A stretch of DNA of 64,000 bases from Flavobacterium reichenbachii (GTDB taxonomy: Bacteria; Bacteroidota; Bacteroidia; Flavobacteriales; Flavobacteriaceae): positions 1 through 64,000 of the forward strand of contig NZ_MUHF01000009.1 of assembly GCF_002217435.1 (NCBI RefSeq). The letters run 5' to 3'. This document shows, piece after piece, positions 17,512 through 26,682 of the stretch (within the stretch, counting starts at the first letter, position 1; each line of letters opens with the position of its first letter). The notes under the pieces were generated by a model, which made no database searches, was not told where the DNA came from, and worked only from the letters and a program-made list of their open reading frames with translations. The position numbers and the translations under genes are program-made.

Positions 17512-17537
17512 ATTAAAATATTTTTTATTTACAATTA

Positions 17538-17576
17538 CAAAGGTATCTTTGTACTTACTTTTATACAAGTACTTAC
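17538..17576. promoter_or_regulatory. Overlapping divergent promoters with GTACTTAC direct repeats
   Basis: The minus-strand promoter for the NmrA gene is TTG (17568-17566), 20 bp, TACCTTTG (17545-17538). The plus-strand -7 box for the HxlR gene, TATCTTTG, is at 17544-17551 and overlaps it. GTACTTAC occurs at 17551-17558 and 17569-17576, inside the minus-strand promoter, and is a candidate HxlR operator. Confidence 0.6.
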
Positions 17577-17591
17577 CCTAAAGTATGTAAC

Positions 17592-17957
17592 ATGACAGCA
17601 ATTAAAGAATCTTCTACCATTCAGGAAAACAAGCAGTATGCATTAGAAAAATGTCCTGTAACTTTTGTTATGGAAAAAATAGGCGGTTATTGGAAACCCA
17701 TTATTTTGTATCATTTATCGACAGGAGATAAGCGCTACAGCGAACTGAAAAGGGCGATTCCAGCTGTAACAGAAAAAATGCTGATTCAGCATTTAAAACA
17801 ATTAGAGGCTGATGGTCTGGTGATTCGCGAAGCAAAACCTGTGGTGCCTCCATTTGTAACTTATAGACTCAGTACAGCCGGAAACGGTTTATTACCCATA
17901 ATTGATGCTATGGCAGCATGGGCTTTTAAAGTAAAAGACGGCATCTATAATATTTAA
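17592..17957 (+). CDS. HxlR-family winged-helix regulator
   Basis: The 121-residue DNA-binding protein has the family signature CPVTFVMEKIGGYWKPIILYHL, in which Cys21 corresponds to the redox or electrophile-sensing cysteine of YodB/HypR-type members. The winged helix follows (RYSELKRAIPAVTEKMLIQHLKQLEADGLV, then the wing VVPPFVTYRLS). It most likely represses the divergent NmrA-family oxidoreductase, and possibly itself, by binding the GTACTTAC repeats in the shared 80-bp spacer, and releases them on thiol modification. That ligand model is inference from the family. Confidence 0.93.
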   Translation: MTAIKESSTIQENKQYALEKCPVTFVMEKIGGYWKPIILYHLSTGDKRYSELKRAIPAVTEKMLIQHLKQLEADGLVIREAKPVVPPFVTYRLSTAGNGLLPIIDAMAAWAFKVKDGIYNI

Positions 17958-18066
17958 TAGACACCGCCTCTCTTCAAAACAACAAATAACTAATTCAACT
18001 ATTATTAATCGAAAATCGTGCTCAATGATTTTCAATATCATCTATCAATTATTTAAAAAATTTCAT

Positions 18067-19041
18067 TTAATTCTGCTTAATAAAATATAAGGATTGGTCG
18101 TAATTAGCAATTTCACGAAGAGCTTTAAAAATATATTCTGACACCAAAGCGCCGCCATCAAAATTAATTAGCTCAATATCATCTTCGGGCGTGTGATACT
18201 GCGGATGTCCGCCGGTATGAAACCCAACAGCTGCGATTGATTCTTTATAAAAAGAAACGTGATCTGAACCGCCAACATCTCCTGCAAATACAACTGGATT
18301 TAATCCGCTGTTTTCTCCGAGTTTTTTCATTAGCTCAACGCCGTTAGGAAAGGTTCCTGCTCCGCCCATATAGAGCTGTTTTTCTGCATTAAGTCTTCCT
18401 ACCATATCCATGTTCAGCATTACTTTTACTGCTTCTTTTTTTACCGGAAGGTTGCTGACAAAATATTTAGATCCGAGTAAGCCTTCTTCTTCTCCGCTAA
18501 ACGAAATAAAAATGATGCTTCTTTTGGGTTTATTTTCTGGCTTCGAAAATTTCTCTAAAATGCATAATAGGGCAGCCACGCCAGAAGCATTATCATCTGC
18601 ACCATTATGAATCGCTATTGTATCTTTCTTTTTGCTTCCTGATTGTTTGCCGCCCCAGCCCCAATGATCGTAATGTGCGCCAATTACGATGTATTCATTT
18701 TTTAGGTTTTGATCAGATCCTTCCAGGTATCCCACAACATTTTGTGTAACAACCGTATCTGATTTCATTTTATTGATTCCTTCTTTTACAAAGAGTTTAA
18801 AAGGCTGATAATACGAATCACCAAACTTTTTTAAACCATATTGCTTAAAATATTTCTTTACGTATGCTGCAGCATCATTATTCCCTTTTGTACCCGGAAA
18901 ACGACCTTGCAATTTATCCGAAGAAAGATATTTGTCATGTTTGTAAAAAGTTTGTGCCATAATATTCTGGGCACGCACATTTATACCACAACAAAATATG
19001 GAGATAGAAAGGATTGCAAATTTTAGGGTTTTAGAAATCAT
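18067..19041 (-). CDS. M28-family zinc metallopeptidase
   Basis: The 324-residue exported peptidase has a signal peptide ending near GINVRAQ. Zinc-ligand motifs of M28 are clear: GAHYDHWGW (His-x-Asp), IHNGADDNASGVAALL (bridging Asp), SFSGEEEGLLGS (catalytic Glu and ligand Glu), MLNMDMVGRL (Asp) and a C-terminal GGHPQYHTPEDD (His). It is expected to act as an aminopeptidase in the periplasm. It lies 19 bp after the sialidase-like gene as the last gene of an MFS, sialidase-like, M28 operon. Within a glycoprotein-degrading locus it could trim peptides left on glycopeptides. Confidence 0.93.
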   Translation of the reverse strand: MISKTLKFAILSISIFCCGINVRAQNIMAQTFYKHDKYLSSDKLQGRFPGTKGNNDAAAYVKKYFKQYGLKKFGDSYYQPFKLFVKEGINKMKSDTVVTQNVVGYLEGSDQNLKNEYIVIGAHYDHWGWGGKQSGSKKKDTIAIHNGADDNASGVAALLCILEKFSKPENKPKRSIIFISFSGEEEGLLGSKYFVSNLPVKKEAVKVMLNMDMVGRLNAEKQLYMGGAGTFPNGVELMKKLGENSGLNPVVFAGDVGGSDHVSFYKESIAAVGFHTGGHPQYHTPEDDIELINFDGGALVSEYIFKALREIANYDQSLYFIKQN

Positions 19042-19060
19042 AATAAATAATTTGTACTAA

Positions 19061-20110
19061 TTACAGACTTAAATCAAATGCTGTATGTTTGATAAACTTT
19101 CTGTCGTAAGTATACAAAACATGCACTTTTTTGTCTGTGGTCTGAATAATTGCCGGATAACTAAATTCTCCTTTTTCTTCTTTTTCTAAATCGAATAATT
19201 TTTTCCATGATATACCATCATTAGAATATTCTACATCGAGAATATTACGTCCGTAGAACCAGTCTTTTCCTTGTGGCAGCGGATTATTAACCAATAGAAA
19301 TAACTTTTTATTAATCGTCAATGCATCAATTCCGGAATTAGAATTAACAACATTTATTGTATCTGTTTTTATCCAGCTTTTTCCATTATCTACAGACCAG
19401 CTTGACACTACTTTATTGTGTTTACTTCTGGACAGCATCTGGATTTCGTTTTTACCATGCAGTAAAAATGTCGGCTGAATAATTTCTAAGTTTTTTGGGT
19501 TATCAATTTCAATTTTTTTCCAGGAATCTGTTGCCTCTGTGTAGGTTTCTACATGTACGCTCCAAATATTTTTTTCTACAGTTTCTGTGCTGCTGCCGCA
19601 TAAAATAATGCCTGGCTCAGCTTCAATCGGCTTGTTTCTAATTGGGCCTAGAATTCCATCCGGCAGGTATTTTGGTTCACTCCAGGTTGTTCCGTTATCT
19701 TTTGATACAATCATAGCTCCAAACCATTCTCTCGGGTTTTTTCCGACTTTATAAAACAAATAAAGATTCTGGCTTTTACTTTTAAAAAGCACCGGATTCC
19801 AGCAAGGCAGCGTATCTCCTTTTTGTATTAGAGGTTTAATAAGTTCTTTTGGCTGCGACCACTTTTGATCTTTGTAATCGACAATATAAATTCCGACATC
19901 TTTAGCTCCTTCGTATTTACCGCCAAACCACGCAGCCATTATTTCATTTGGCTTATATTCTACTAATGTGGAGGCGTGGCTGTTTGTGGTCAGCGGCTTA
20001 TCTACGATATAATTCTTGGTAATATTAACTGCTTTGGTCTGCGCTTTAAGCGAAACACAAAAAACACACGCGATTAATAAAACTCCTAAATATTTTAACT
20101 TTAAAATCAT
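19061..20110 (-). CDS. Secreted BNR/sialidase-superfamily protein
   Basis: The 349-residue protein has a signal peptide (ending near CVSLKAQ) and a six-bladed BNR_2-type propeller beginning NSHASTLVEYKPNEIMAAWFGG. Asp-box turns are seen in SKDNGTTW and SVDNGKSW. The FRIP arginine motif of true GH33 sialidases was not found, and no sialate lyase or epimerase gene lies in the window, so exo-sialidase activity is uncertain. This subgroup is common in Bacteroidota glycan loci without firm biochemistry. It sits between the MFS permease (71 bp upstream) and the M28 peptidase. Confidence 0.8.
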   Translation of the reverse strand: MILKLKYLGVLLIACVFCVSLKAQTKAVNITKNYIVDKPLTTNSHASTLVEYKPNEIMAAWFGGKYEGAKDVGIYIVDYKDQKWSQPKELIKPLIQKGDTLPCWNPVLFKSKSQNLYLFYKVGKNPREWFGAMIVSKDNGTTWSEPKYLPDGILGPIRNKPIEAEPGIILCGSSTETVEKNIWSVHVETYTEATDSWKKIEIDNPKNLEIIQPTFLLHGKNEIQMLSRSKHNKVVSSWSVDNGKSWIKTDTINVVNSNSGIDALTINKKLFLLVNNPLPQGKDWFYGRNILDVEYSNDGISWKKLFDLEKEEKGEFSYPAIIQTTDKKVHVLYTYDRKFIKHTAFDLSL

Positions 20111-20181
20111 TCTCTTTTATTTTTTTAGAATGTAAACACCAATGAAAAAGAACTTATTTTCATTTCATGTTTAAAATCTGC

Positions 20182-21510
20182 TTAATCCTTTTTTAATCCT
20201 AATTTATGTCCTGCAAGAGCGTAATACAAAATGATAATGTAGCAGGGTAATAAAATCCAATATCCTTTTGTAGAAGCTTCTGCAGCGGCTAAAGCTTCAC
20301 TAACTCCATTGGCTGCTAATTCTGCTTTTGTAACGTCTACAAATTTTCCGTATAATGGAGGAATCACTGCTCCTCCAGAGATTGCCATTACTAATAATGC
20401 GGAAGCTGTTTTGGTAAATTTCCCTAAACCTTTTAGAGTCAGAGGCCAGATTGCAGGCCAAACCAATGCATTTGCAATTCCTAAAGCGGCAACAAATACA
20501 ACTGATGCAAAGCCGGAAGTAAAAACAATACAAAAAGATAAAACGATTCCCAATAATGCACTTAATCGTAACGCAAGCGCCTGAGTAATATATTTGGGAA
20601 TTAAAAATACGCCTAGTCCGTAAGTCACAACCATAGCCAAAAGCGTAAAGGTTGTAAAAAATTTAGCATCGGCTGCAGGAAAACCCAGTGCAATACCATA
20701 TGCAATAATCGTATCTCCGGCAATAACTTCTACTCCAACATACATGAAAAGAGTTAAAACTCCGAGCCATAAATGAGGAAACTGAAAAATACTGGTTTTG
20801 GTTGTCTCTCCTTCTTTTGCTTCCTGAATAGGTTCTGCTTCTACATTTGGCAGAGGTGCTTTAAGAATTAAAATTCCCAGCAGAAATAAAACTACAGCCA
20901 TTGTAATATAAGGCACAACAACACTGTCTGCCATAGTATTTAATAAGGTAGTTTTTTCGGCTTGGCTTACTACACTTAGTTTTGCTTGTATTTCATCTAT
21001 CCCAGATAATAAAATAGAACCAAAAATAAGAGATCCTAAAGCTCCTGCACATTTATTGCAGATTCCCATTATAGAAATTCTTTTTGCCGCACTTTCCATC
21101 GGACCCAAAATCGTAATATAAGGATTTGATGCGGTCTGCAGTAATGTCATTCCTGCACCCTGAATAAAAATACCTGTTAAGAACATCCAATATGTTCTGG
21201 CTTCTGCAGCAGGAATAAATATCAATGCTCCAAAACCCATAATAAATAATCCCAGAGACATTCCTTTTTTGTATCCAATCTTTGTGAGGATATAAGATGC
21301 CGGAAGTGCCATTACAACAAAAGAAATATAAGAGGCTGATGCCACCAAAAGGGACTGTGCTGATGTAAGTTCGTTTATGGTTTTCATGAACGGAATTAAG
21401 GCTCCGTTGATCCATGTTACAAATCCAAAAACAAAAAATAAGCTGGCTATTATTAGAATTGGAATTAAGGTTGTTTTCTTTTCAGAAGAAGATGATGTAC
21501 TGGTAATCAT
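20182..21510 (-). CDS. FucP/GluP-type sugar MFS permease
   Basis: The 442-residue inner-membrane transporter has about 12 predicted helices and belongs to the fucose/glucose/GlcNAc:H+ symporter branch of the MFS. The first loop reads FVFGFVTWINGALIPFMKTINELTSAQSLLV, and TASNPYITILGP and GICNKCAGALGSLIFG are family-typical. Given neighbours that release fucose, GlcNAc and galactose, L-fucose or GlcNAc (NagP-like) import is plausible but not decidable from sequence. It leads an operon with the sialidase-like and M28 genes, after the terminator that ends susCD. Confidence 0.92.
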   Translation of the reverse strand: MITSTSSSSEKKTTLIPILIIASLFFVFGFVTWINGALIPFMKTINELTSAQSLLVASASYISFVVMALPASYILTKIGYKKGMSLGLFIMGFGALIFIPAAEARTYWMFLTGIFIQGAGMTLLQTASNPYITILGPMESAAKRISIMGICNKCAGALGSLIFGSILLSGIDEIQAKLSVVSQAEKTTLLNTMADSVVVPYITMAVVLFLLGILILKAPLPNVEAEPIQEAKEGETTKTSIFQFPHLWLGVLTLFMYVGVEVIAGDTIIAYGIALGFPAADAKFFTTFTLLAMVVTYGLGVFLIPKYITQALALRLSALLGIVLSFCIVFTSGFASVVFVAALGIANALVWPAIWPLTLKGLGKFTKTASALLVMAISGGAVIPPLYGKFVDVTKAELAANGVSEALAAAEASTKGYWILLPCYIIILYYALAGHKLGLKKD

Positions 21511-21654
21511 AACTTTTCTTTTAATTTAAATGAATGCAGAATGCGGTTGAGACCTAAATTATCATTTAGCTAAAAACGCCGCCCGACATTTCATTTATGG
21601 TGGTTTTTTGTTTTGTTTTTTGATAATTATTGAATGCTGACTTTTGTATAAAAC

Positions 21655-21678
21655 AAAAGGAGAGTTTCCTCTCCTTTT
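21655..21678 (-). terminator. Terminator after susCD
   Basis: Perfect 10-bp stem AAAAGGAGAG (21655-21664) / CTCTCCTTTT (21669-21678) with a TTTC loop, 40 bp beyond the SusD stop. It separates susCD from the MFS operon. Confidence 0.8.
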
Positions 21679-21717
21679 TGTCTTTCAAGTAAGGATTTTA
21701 GATTCTTACTTTATGTC

Positions 21718-23307
21718 TTATTTTGTGTCCCACCAAAGTTTTGTTCCTCCAGTGTCAGGACCTTTTAATTTTACGATTCCATCGTTTACTGCCGCTCTGT
21801 TTGCAGAGTATTCGTTTGTTACGTAAATAACTCTTTTCATTAAGCTTTTTCCAACACCAGCATCAAGGTTATCTGTGTTAAGTATCGGATAAATTACTTT
21901 AGCATCACTTCTTCTTAAATCAGCCCAAGACTCCCAAGATTCTGGAAATAAAGCTAAATACTTTTGAACTGCGATTTGTGTACGCTGATTTGCAGCATTA
22001 GCAGACCAAGCAACAGGAAGTTTTACCGGTACATCTAATAATTCTGTCAAAGCAGGATAAGATGTTACGATTTGAGGTACGCTAGGCAATGTACTTCCAG
22101 TAATATAAGCATTTACAGTTGCTGCATTTGTAACTCCCCATTGTGCCAATGACAATCTGATACCTTCTTCATATAAAGATTGAGCAGAAGCACCCATGTT
22201 CCATCCATTTAAAGCACCTTCAGCTCTAGACAAATAACACTCTGAAGCCATAAAAACCTCGATGTTTTTTGTTTCGCTTAAACTTTGACTTGGATTAGAA
22301 CCATTTCCTAAAACATCATCATTAAATGCAGAGAACTTAGTAGTACCAAACTGATCTTGTTGTCCTCCAACCGGTTGTCCTTGATAAACACCAGTATCAA
22401 TTGGAGAGAACCAAAGAGCTAAACGTGGATCGTTGTATCCTTTAAGAAGACTTTCCATAGAAGCGGTCATTGTATAACCCCATCCGTTAACGATCATGTT
22501 TAAATTGTTTGGAGTAATATTACTCGCTTTAAAATAAGCATTATGAGTATTATTCTCTAAAACACCTGCAGCTACTGCTGTTTCAGCCTGTGTTTTTGCT
22601 TTGTCTGATTGTACATCAGAAATTCTTAAGGCAAGACGTAATCTAAGACTGTTTCCAAATCTTCTCCATTGGTCAACATTTCCATCATAAATTCTGTCAG
22701 AACCTTTAAAAGTTGCAACATTAGTTAAAGATGTAGATGTTAATGTAGCATTAGCTTCGTCTAACAATTTGAAGAAATCATCATAAATGAATTCAACACT
22801 GTCGTACGCTACTTTTTCCTGACCATTTCCAGCTTCAGTATACGGAATTGGTCCGTAAGCATCTGTCATTTGGTTGTACATGTATACTTTCCAGATTTTT
22901 AATATAGCAGTTGCCTGCTCATTACTCTGTGATGCTTTTAAAGCATTGTTTAAAGCAGGAACAGCAACAGTATAGAATCTAGTCCATCCGCGAGATTCAA
23001 AACCGCTAAAGTCATTTCTTTCTGTACCATATCCACTGTTTAAGTAGTGAATAAAAGTAGAAGATAGAATTCCTGTTGCAATACCCCAAGTACCTTGATC
23101 ATCTACACCAGGTGAAGAATATGATCCGTTGTGTATACCAGCATATAATGCCGTTGCAAATGAAGGTCCTGCAAGAGTTGCATCTAACTGGTCTTCAGTA
23201 AGAGCGTTTGGATCTTTGTTTATTTCGTCAAAATCGCTTGTACAGCTGGAAAAGACAGAAATCATCAAAGCAACTCCTAAAGTTTTTATTTTTAAACTAT
23301 TTTTCAT
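21718..23307 (-). CDS. SusD/RagB-type surface glycan-binding lipoprotein
   Basis: The 529-residue outer-membrane lipoprotein has a lipobox VFSSC near residues 18-22. It caps the adjacent SusC barrel and captures glycan at the cell surface. The N-terminus FDEINKDPNALTEDQLDATLAGP and the body (WKVYMYNQMTDAYGPIPYTEA, RLRLALRISDV, MASECYLSRAEGALNGWN, ESWESWADLRRSD) place it in the SusD-like_2 branch with TPR-type helices. It lies 17 bp downstream of the SusC gene, followed by a terminator. The ligand is unknown; context favours glycoprotein glycans. Confidence 0.95.
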   Translation of the reverse strand: MKNSLKIKTLGVALMISVFSSCTSDFDEINKDPNALTEDQLDATLAGPSFATALYAGIHNGSYSSPGVDDQGTWGIATGILSSTFIHYLNSGYGTERNDFSGFESRGWTRFYTVAVPALNNALKASQSNEQATAILKIWKVYMYNQMTDAYGPIPYTEAGNGQEKVAYDSVEFIYDDFFKLLDEANATLTSTSLTNVATFKGSDRIYDGNVDQWRRFGNSLRLRLALRISDVQSDKAKTQAETAVAAGVLENNTHNAYFKASNITPNNLNMIVNGWGYTMTASMESLLKGYNDPRLALWFSPIDTGVYQGQPVGGQQDQFGTTKFSAFNDDVLGNGSNPSQSLSETKNIEVFMASECYLSRAEGALNGWNMGASAQSLYEEGIRLSLAQWGVTNAATVNAYITGSTLPSVPQIVTSYPALTELLDVPVKLPVAWSANAANQRTQIAVQKYLALFPESWESWADLRRSDAKVIYPILNTDNLDAGVGKSLMKRVIYVTNEYSANRAAVNDGIVKLKGPDTGGTKLWWDTK

Positions 23308-23324
23308 GATATCTTTTTATTTAA

Positions 23325-26300
23325 TTAAAATCCAAATTTCACATTAACACCATAATCTCTCGTAGACGGAATGTTGAATGATTCTATACCTTGCAAGTTA
23401 CCTGTACCTGCTCCTTGTTCTGGATCAAAATATTTTGCTTTATTAACGAAAAAGAATAAGTTTCTTCCCACCAATGAAAAATCAATATTAGTAAAACCGG
23501 TATTAGTTAACAAACGTTTTGGTAAAGAATATCCAAAAACAAGTTCTCTTAATCTGATGTTTGTAGCATCATAGATAAAAGGCTCTGCGATTGGTGTTCT
23601 TTGTCCTACAGAAGTCCAGTATTGTTCTGCTGTAACGCTTGTAGTATTTTGTCTGTAAGTTCCATCTCCGTTAGAAATAACACCATCAACAATAATACCT
23701 CCGTCTCTTCCTGCTAATGTAATTTCGTTTACCCCTAAACCAGCTTGTCTAGCCTGAGTGTATGAAATAACTTCACCGCCAATTCTGAAATCAACTAAGA
23801 AACTTAAAGAGAAATTTTTGTATTTAAAGTTGTTTTTCAAACCTGCAGTCCAATCTGGATTAAAGTTTCCTGCAAGAACGTCAAAACTATTTGTTGCAAG
23901 TGGTAAACCAGCAGCATTTAAGATAATTTGTCCGTCAGCTGTTCTTTGAAAACCTTTTACATATAAATCTCCATATTCACCGCCTTGTACAATTTTACTT
24001 CTTACCAAACGACCTTCACCAAGAACTAATTCTTCTCTGTCGTCTAAGATAGATTTTACTTTAGATTTGTAAGCTGCGTAGTTTGCAGTAATATCCCAAG
24101 TAAAGTTTTCTGTTTCGATTGGAGTTGCTGTAAGTACAATCTCGTAACCTTTGTTTTCTATTTCACCACCGTTTACTACTTTTCTAGAGTAACTAGAAGA
24201 TTCTGGAGTATTGATGTAGAAAATTTGATCTTCTGTATTTGTTTTGAAATATGTAAAATCTAATCCGATACGGTTTCTTAAGAATCTTACATCTGCACCA
24301 AACTCTAATGAGTTAGACATCTCTGGTCTAAGGTTTGGATTAGCAAGTGTTGTTTGTCCGTATAACATACCTCCGTTACCACCAATGTATGAATATCTAT
24401 TTAATGTTTGGTAAGGATCTGTATCGTTACCAACTTTTGCGTAAGAAGCTCTTACTTTTGCAAAACTGATTACTTCTGGTAATGTTGCCATATCTGAAAT
24501 AACTCCAGAAATACCTACAGAAGGATAAAAGAATGATCTATTGTCTGCTGGTAATGTAGATGACCAGTCATTTCTTCCTGTTACATCCAAGAACAAGTAG
24601 TTTCTGAAACCAAGTTGTCCGAATCCGTAAACAGAGTTAATTTGTTTTTCTGACGCAGTAGATGTAGATGAAATTGTAGCAACATTAGATAGGGCAAAAT
24701 AATTTCTTTTACTCAAAACTCCTCCAGAACCTAAAGAAGAACTGCTTTGTTGTAATGTATTTGCTCCAGCATTAAGACTCACAGAAAAATCTCCAAATTT
24801 TTCGTTGTAAGCAAGTAAAGCATCTGTATTAAATTCGCTTACTGTTTCATAAGACTCGCTGTATGAACCAAGATTGTTGTTAAATTGAGCAGAAGCATAT
24901 CTGTTTCTTTCAGATTTATTTGTCATCTGGTCTAAACCAGCTCTAACTTGTAAACTTAATGTATTTGTAAATTGATACTTAAGAGATGCAAGTCCGATAA
25001 ATCTGCTTCTTTTGTCTTTACGAGAATCATCACGTAATGCAGCCCAATAAGGGTTACCTCCAGGAGCTCCTGATTCGTCTAAGAAGTAATTTTTTTGCAA
25101 TTGACCAGCAGCATCTGTGTACTCAAAATTTCTGTAATCATCAAATTTAATACTACGCGGTAATAAATATACTGCTGTACCGATAGATTCTTCACCTGTT
25201 CTCAATAAGTTATCAATGTCCTGAACAATATAATTTGTTTTTACATCTAATGATAATTTATCAGAAAGTTTGCTTGTCAATCTTAAGTTAAGATTATGTC
25301 TGTCTAATTGATTTCCTCCAACAATACCTTCTGCACGAGTGTTTGTGTAAGAGAAATAACCTTGTGCTTTTTCGTTTCCTGTAGTTACAGTAATTGTATT
25401 CGCTAAGTTATATCCTGTTTTAAAGAAATCCATAGAATTGTTTGGCTGCGGTGTATAACTTGTAGTCGCAGGACCAGAATAATTAGGATTACGAACTAAC
25501 TGCCAAGCAGATACCTGACGTCCGTCTAATTTTGCACCCCAGCTTGAGCTTGAGTTTGCAACATAATTTCCTTGTGTACCTTGACCGTACTCATTTTGGA
25601 AATTTGTTAAATCATAAGCTGTAGAAGCCATGAAATTAGAAGATAACGAGATAGAAGTTTTTCCAGCCTGACCAGATTTAGTAGTAATTACGATAACACC
25701 ATTACTAGCTCTAGTACCATAAAGTGCCGCTGCAGATGGTCCTTTAAGAACTGTCATAGAAGCGATATCTTCTGGGTTGATGTTAGAAATACCATCAGGT
25801 TGTGTTGTTCCTCCTGTATCAATATCAGGATTTGTGTTTGTTGTTCCGTTACTAATTGGCACACCATCTACCACATACATTGGCTGGTTGTTACCGTTTA
25901 ATGATCTATTCCCTCTTAATGTAATTCTTGAAGAAGAACCTACACCATTTGATGTAGTAGAGAAGTTAAGACCTGCAACTTTACCAGAAAGTGAATTGGC
26001 AACGTTTAATGATCTTGCTTCAGAAAGTTCTCCTACTGCAATGTTTTGAGCAGAATAAGTAATGGCTTTTTTCTCTCTCTTTAAACCAAGAGCTGTAACC
26101 ACAACCTCACCTAACTGCTGCGTGTCTGGACCTAATGCTACATTAATAGTAGTTTGTCCTGCAACAGCAACTTCTTTTGTAGCAGATCCTACATAAGAAA
26201 AAACTAAAACTGCTGATGAATTTGGAACATTGATACTGAACTTACCATCAAAATCTGTCGATACGCTAGTTTTTGTTCCTTTAACAACAACATTGGCGCC

Positions 26301-26420
26301 AGGAATCGGGCTGCCGCTTCCTGTCTCTGTTATCGTTCCTTTTACTGTAGTCTGAGCTTCTAGACTTTGAAAGCCAAATAAGCATATGACAAACAGTAAT
26401 TTTAGTACGTCTTTAATCAT
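23325..26420 (-). CDS. SusC/RagA-type TonB-dependent glycan transporter
   Basis: The 1031-residue outer-membrane protein runs from a signal peptide (ending near SLEAQ), through a carboxypeptidase-D-like beta-sandwich (about 24-100) and a TonB-box region (GEVVVTALGLKREKKA), to a plug (SGKVAGLNFSTTSNG, NQPMYVVDGVPI) and a ~750-residue barrel ending in an aromatic strand (YGVNVKFGF). There is no N-terminal signalling extension, so ECF/anti-sigma control is not indicated. It imports oligosaccharides or glycopeptides with the SusD partner using TonB energy. Upstream lie the shared 23-bp element and a separate LacI-like palindrome. Confidence 0.96.
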   Translation of the reverse strand: MIKDVLKLLFVICLFGFQSLEAQTTVKGTITETGSGSPIPGANVVVKGTKTSVSTDFDGKFSINVPNSSAVLVFSYVGSATKEVAVAGQTTINVALGPDTQQLGEVVVTALGLKREKKAITYSAQNIAVGELSEARSLNVANSLSGKVAGLNFSTTSNGVGSSSRITLRGNRSLNGNNQPMYVVDGVPISNGTTNTNPDIDTGGTTQPDGISNINPEDIASMTVLKGPSAAALYGTRASNGVIVITTKSGQAGKTSISLSSNFMASTAYDLTNFQNEYGQGTQGNYVANSSSSWGAKLDGRQVSAWQLVRNPNYSGPATTSYTPQPNNSMDFFKTGYNLANTITVTTGNEKAQGYFSYTNTRAEGIVGGNQLDRHNLNLRLTSKLSDKLSLDVKTNYIVQDIDNLLRTGEESIGTAVYLLPRSIKFDDYRNFEYTDAAGQLQKNYFLDESGAPGGNPYWAALRDDSRKDKRSRFIGLASLKYQFTNTLSLQVRAGLDQMTNKSERNRYASAQFNNNLGSYSESYETVSEFNTDALLAYNEKFGDFSVSLNAGANTLQQSSSSLGSGGVLSKRNYFALSNVATISSTSTASEKQINSVYGFGQLGFRNYLFLDVTGRNDWSSTLPADNRSFFYPSVGISGVISDMATLPEVISFAKVRASYAKVGNDTDPYQTLNRYSYIGGNGGMLYGQTTLANPNLRPEMSNSLEFGADVRFLRNRIGLDFTYFKTNTEDQIFYINTPESSSYSRKVVNGGEIENKGYEIVLTATPIETENFTWDITANYAAYKSKVKSILDDREELVLGEGRLVRSKIVQGGEYGDLYVKGFQRTADGQIILNAAGLPLATNSFDVLAGNFNPDWTAGLKNNFKYKNFSLSFLVDFRIGGEVISYTQARQAGLGVNEITLAGRDGGIIVDGVISNGDGTYRQNTTSVTAEQYWTSVGQRTPIAEPFIYDATNIRLRELVFGYSLPKRLLTNTGFTNIDFSLVGRNLFFFVNKAKYFDPEQGAGTGNLQGIESFNIPSTRDYGVNVKFGF

Positions 26421-26485
26421 ATTAGTTGTTTTTTTAGAGTTAATAACATGTTAAACTTAAGAATACATTTTGTTAACGAAATATT

Positions 26486-26508
26486 ATTTCGACAAATGAC
26501 AATTTTGA
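26486..26508 (-). promoter_or_regulatory. Shared PUL element upstream of susC
   Basis: The plus-strand core is ATTTCGAC-AAAT-GAC, followed by AATTTTGA. It lies 66 bp upstream of the susC start codon and matches elements before nagB, the second GH29 and the second GH92 genes. Proposed binding site for the LytTR regulator at 47629-48342. Confidence 0.55.
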
Positions 26509-26543
26509 AAAGGTGTTGGTGTAAGTTTTACGTTTATTTGAAA

Positions 26544-26555
26544 GAAAACGTTTTC
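26544..26555. promoter_or_regulatory. LacI-type palindrome GAAAACGTTTTC
   Basis: A perfect 12-bp palindrome with central CG, typical of LacI/GalR-family operators, about 124 bp upstream of susC. No LacI-family gene lies in the window, so any regulator would be encoded elsewhere. Confidence 0.4.
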
Positions 26556-26581
26556 ATTTGTAATCCAACTCTTCCTTATTT

Positions 26582-26623
26582 AAAAGGCCAAAACTCTATT
26601 TATTTAATAGATTTTGGCCTTTT
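26582..26623 (-). terminator. Terminator at the end of the GH3-containing gene run
   Basis: Long stem AAAAGGCCAAAA...TCTATT / AATAGATTTTGGCCTTTT with one bulged base. It is flanked by T-runs in both directions and lies about 60 bp beyond the GH3 stop. Confidence 0.8.
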
Positions 26624-26682
26624 TTAAAATATTCTTTTTTTTATTTAAAAAACGTTTAAAATAATTCGGGTTTTAACGCATT

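Noticed and set aside
21580..21602. Possible fifth PUL element upstream of the MFS permease gene
   Set aside because: CGAC lies at a suitable distance (about 70 bp), but the ATTT start and the RAC half are absent, so it was not counted.
23325..26420. ECF/anti-sigma control of susCD
   Set aside because: SusC has no N-terminal signalling domain and no sigma or anti-sigma gene lies beside it.
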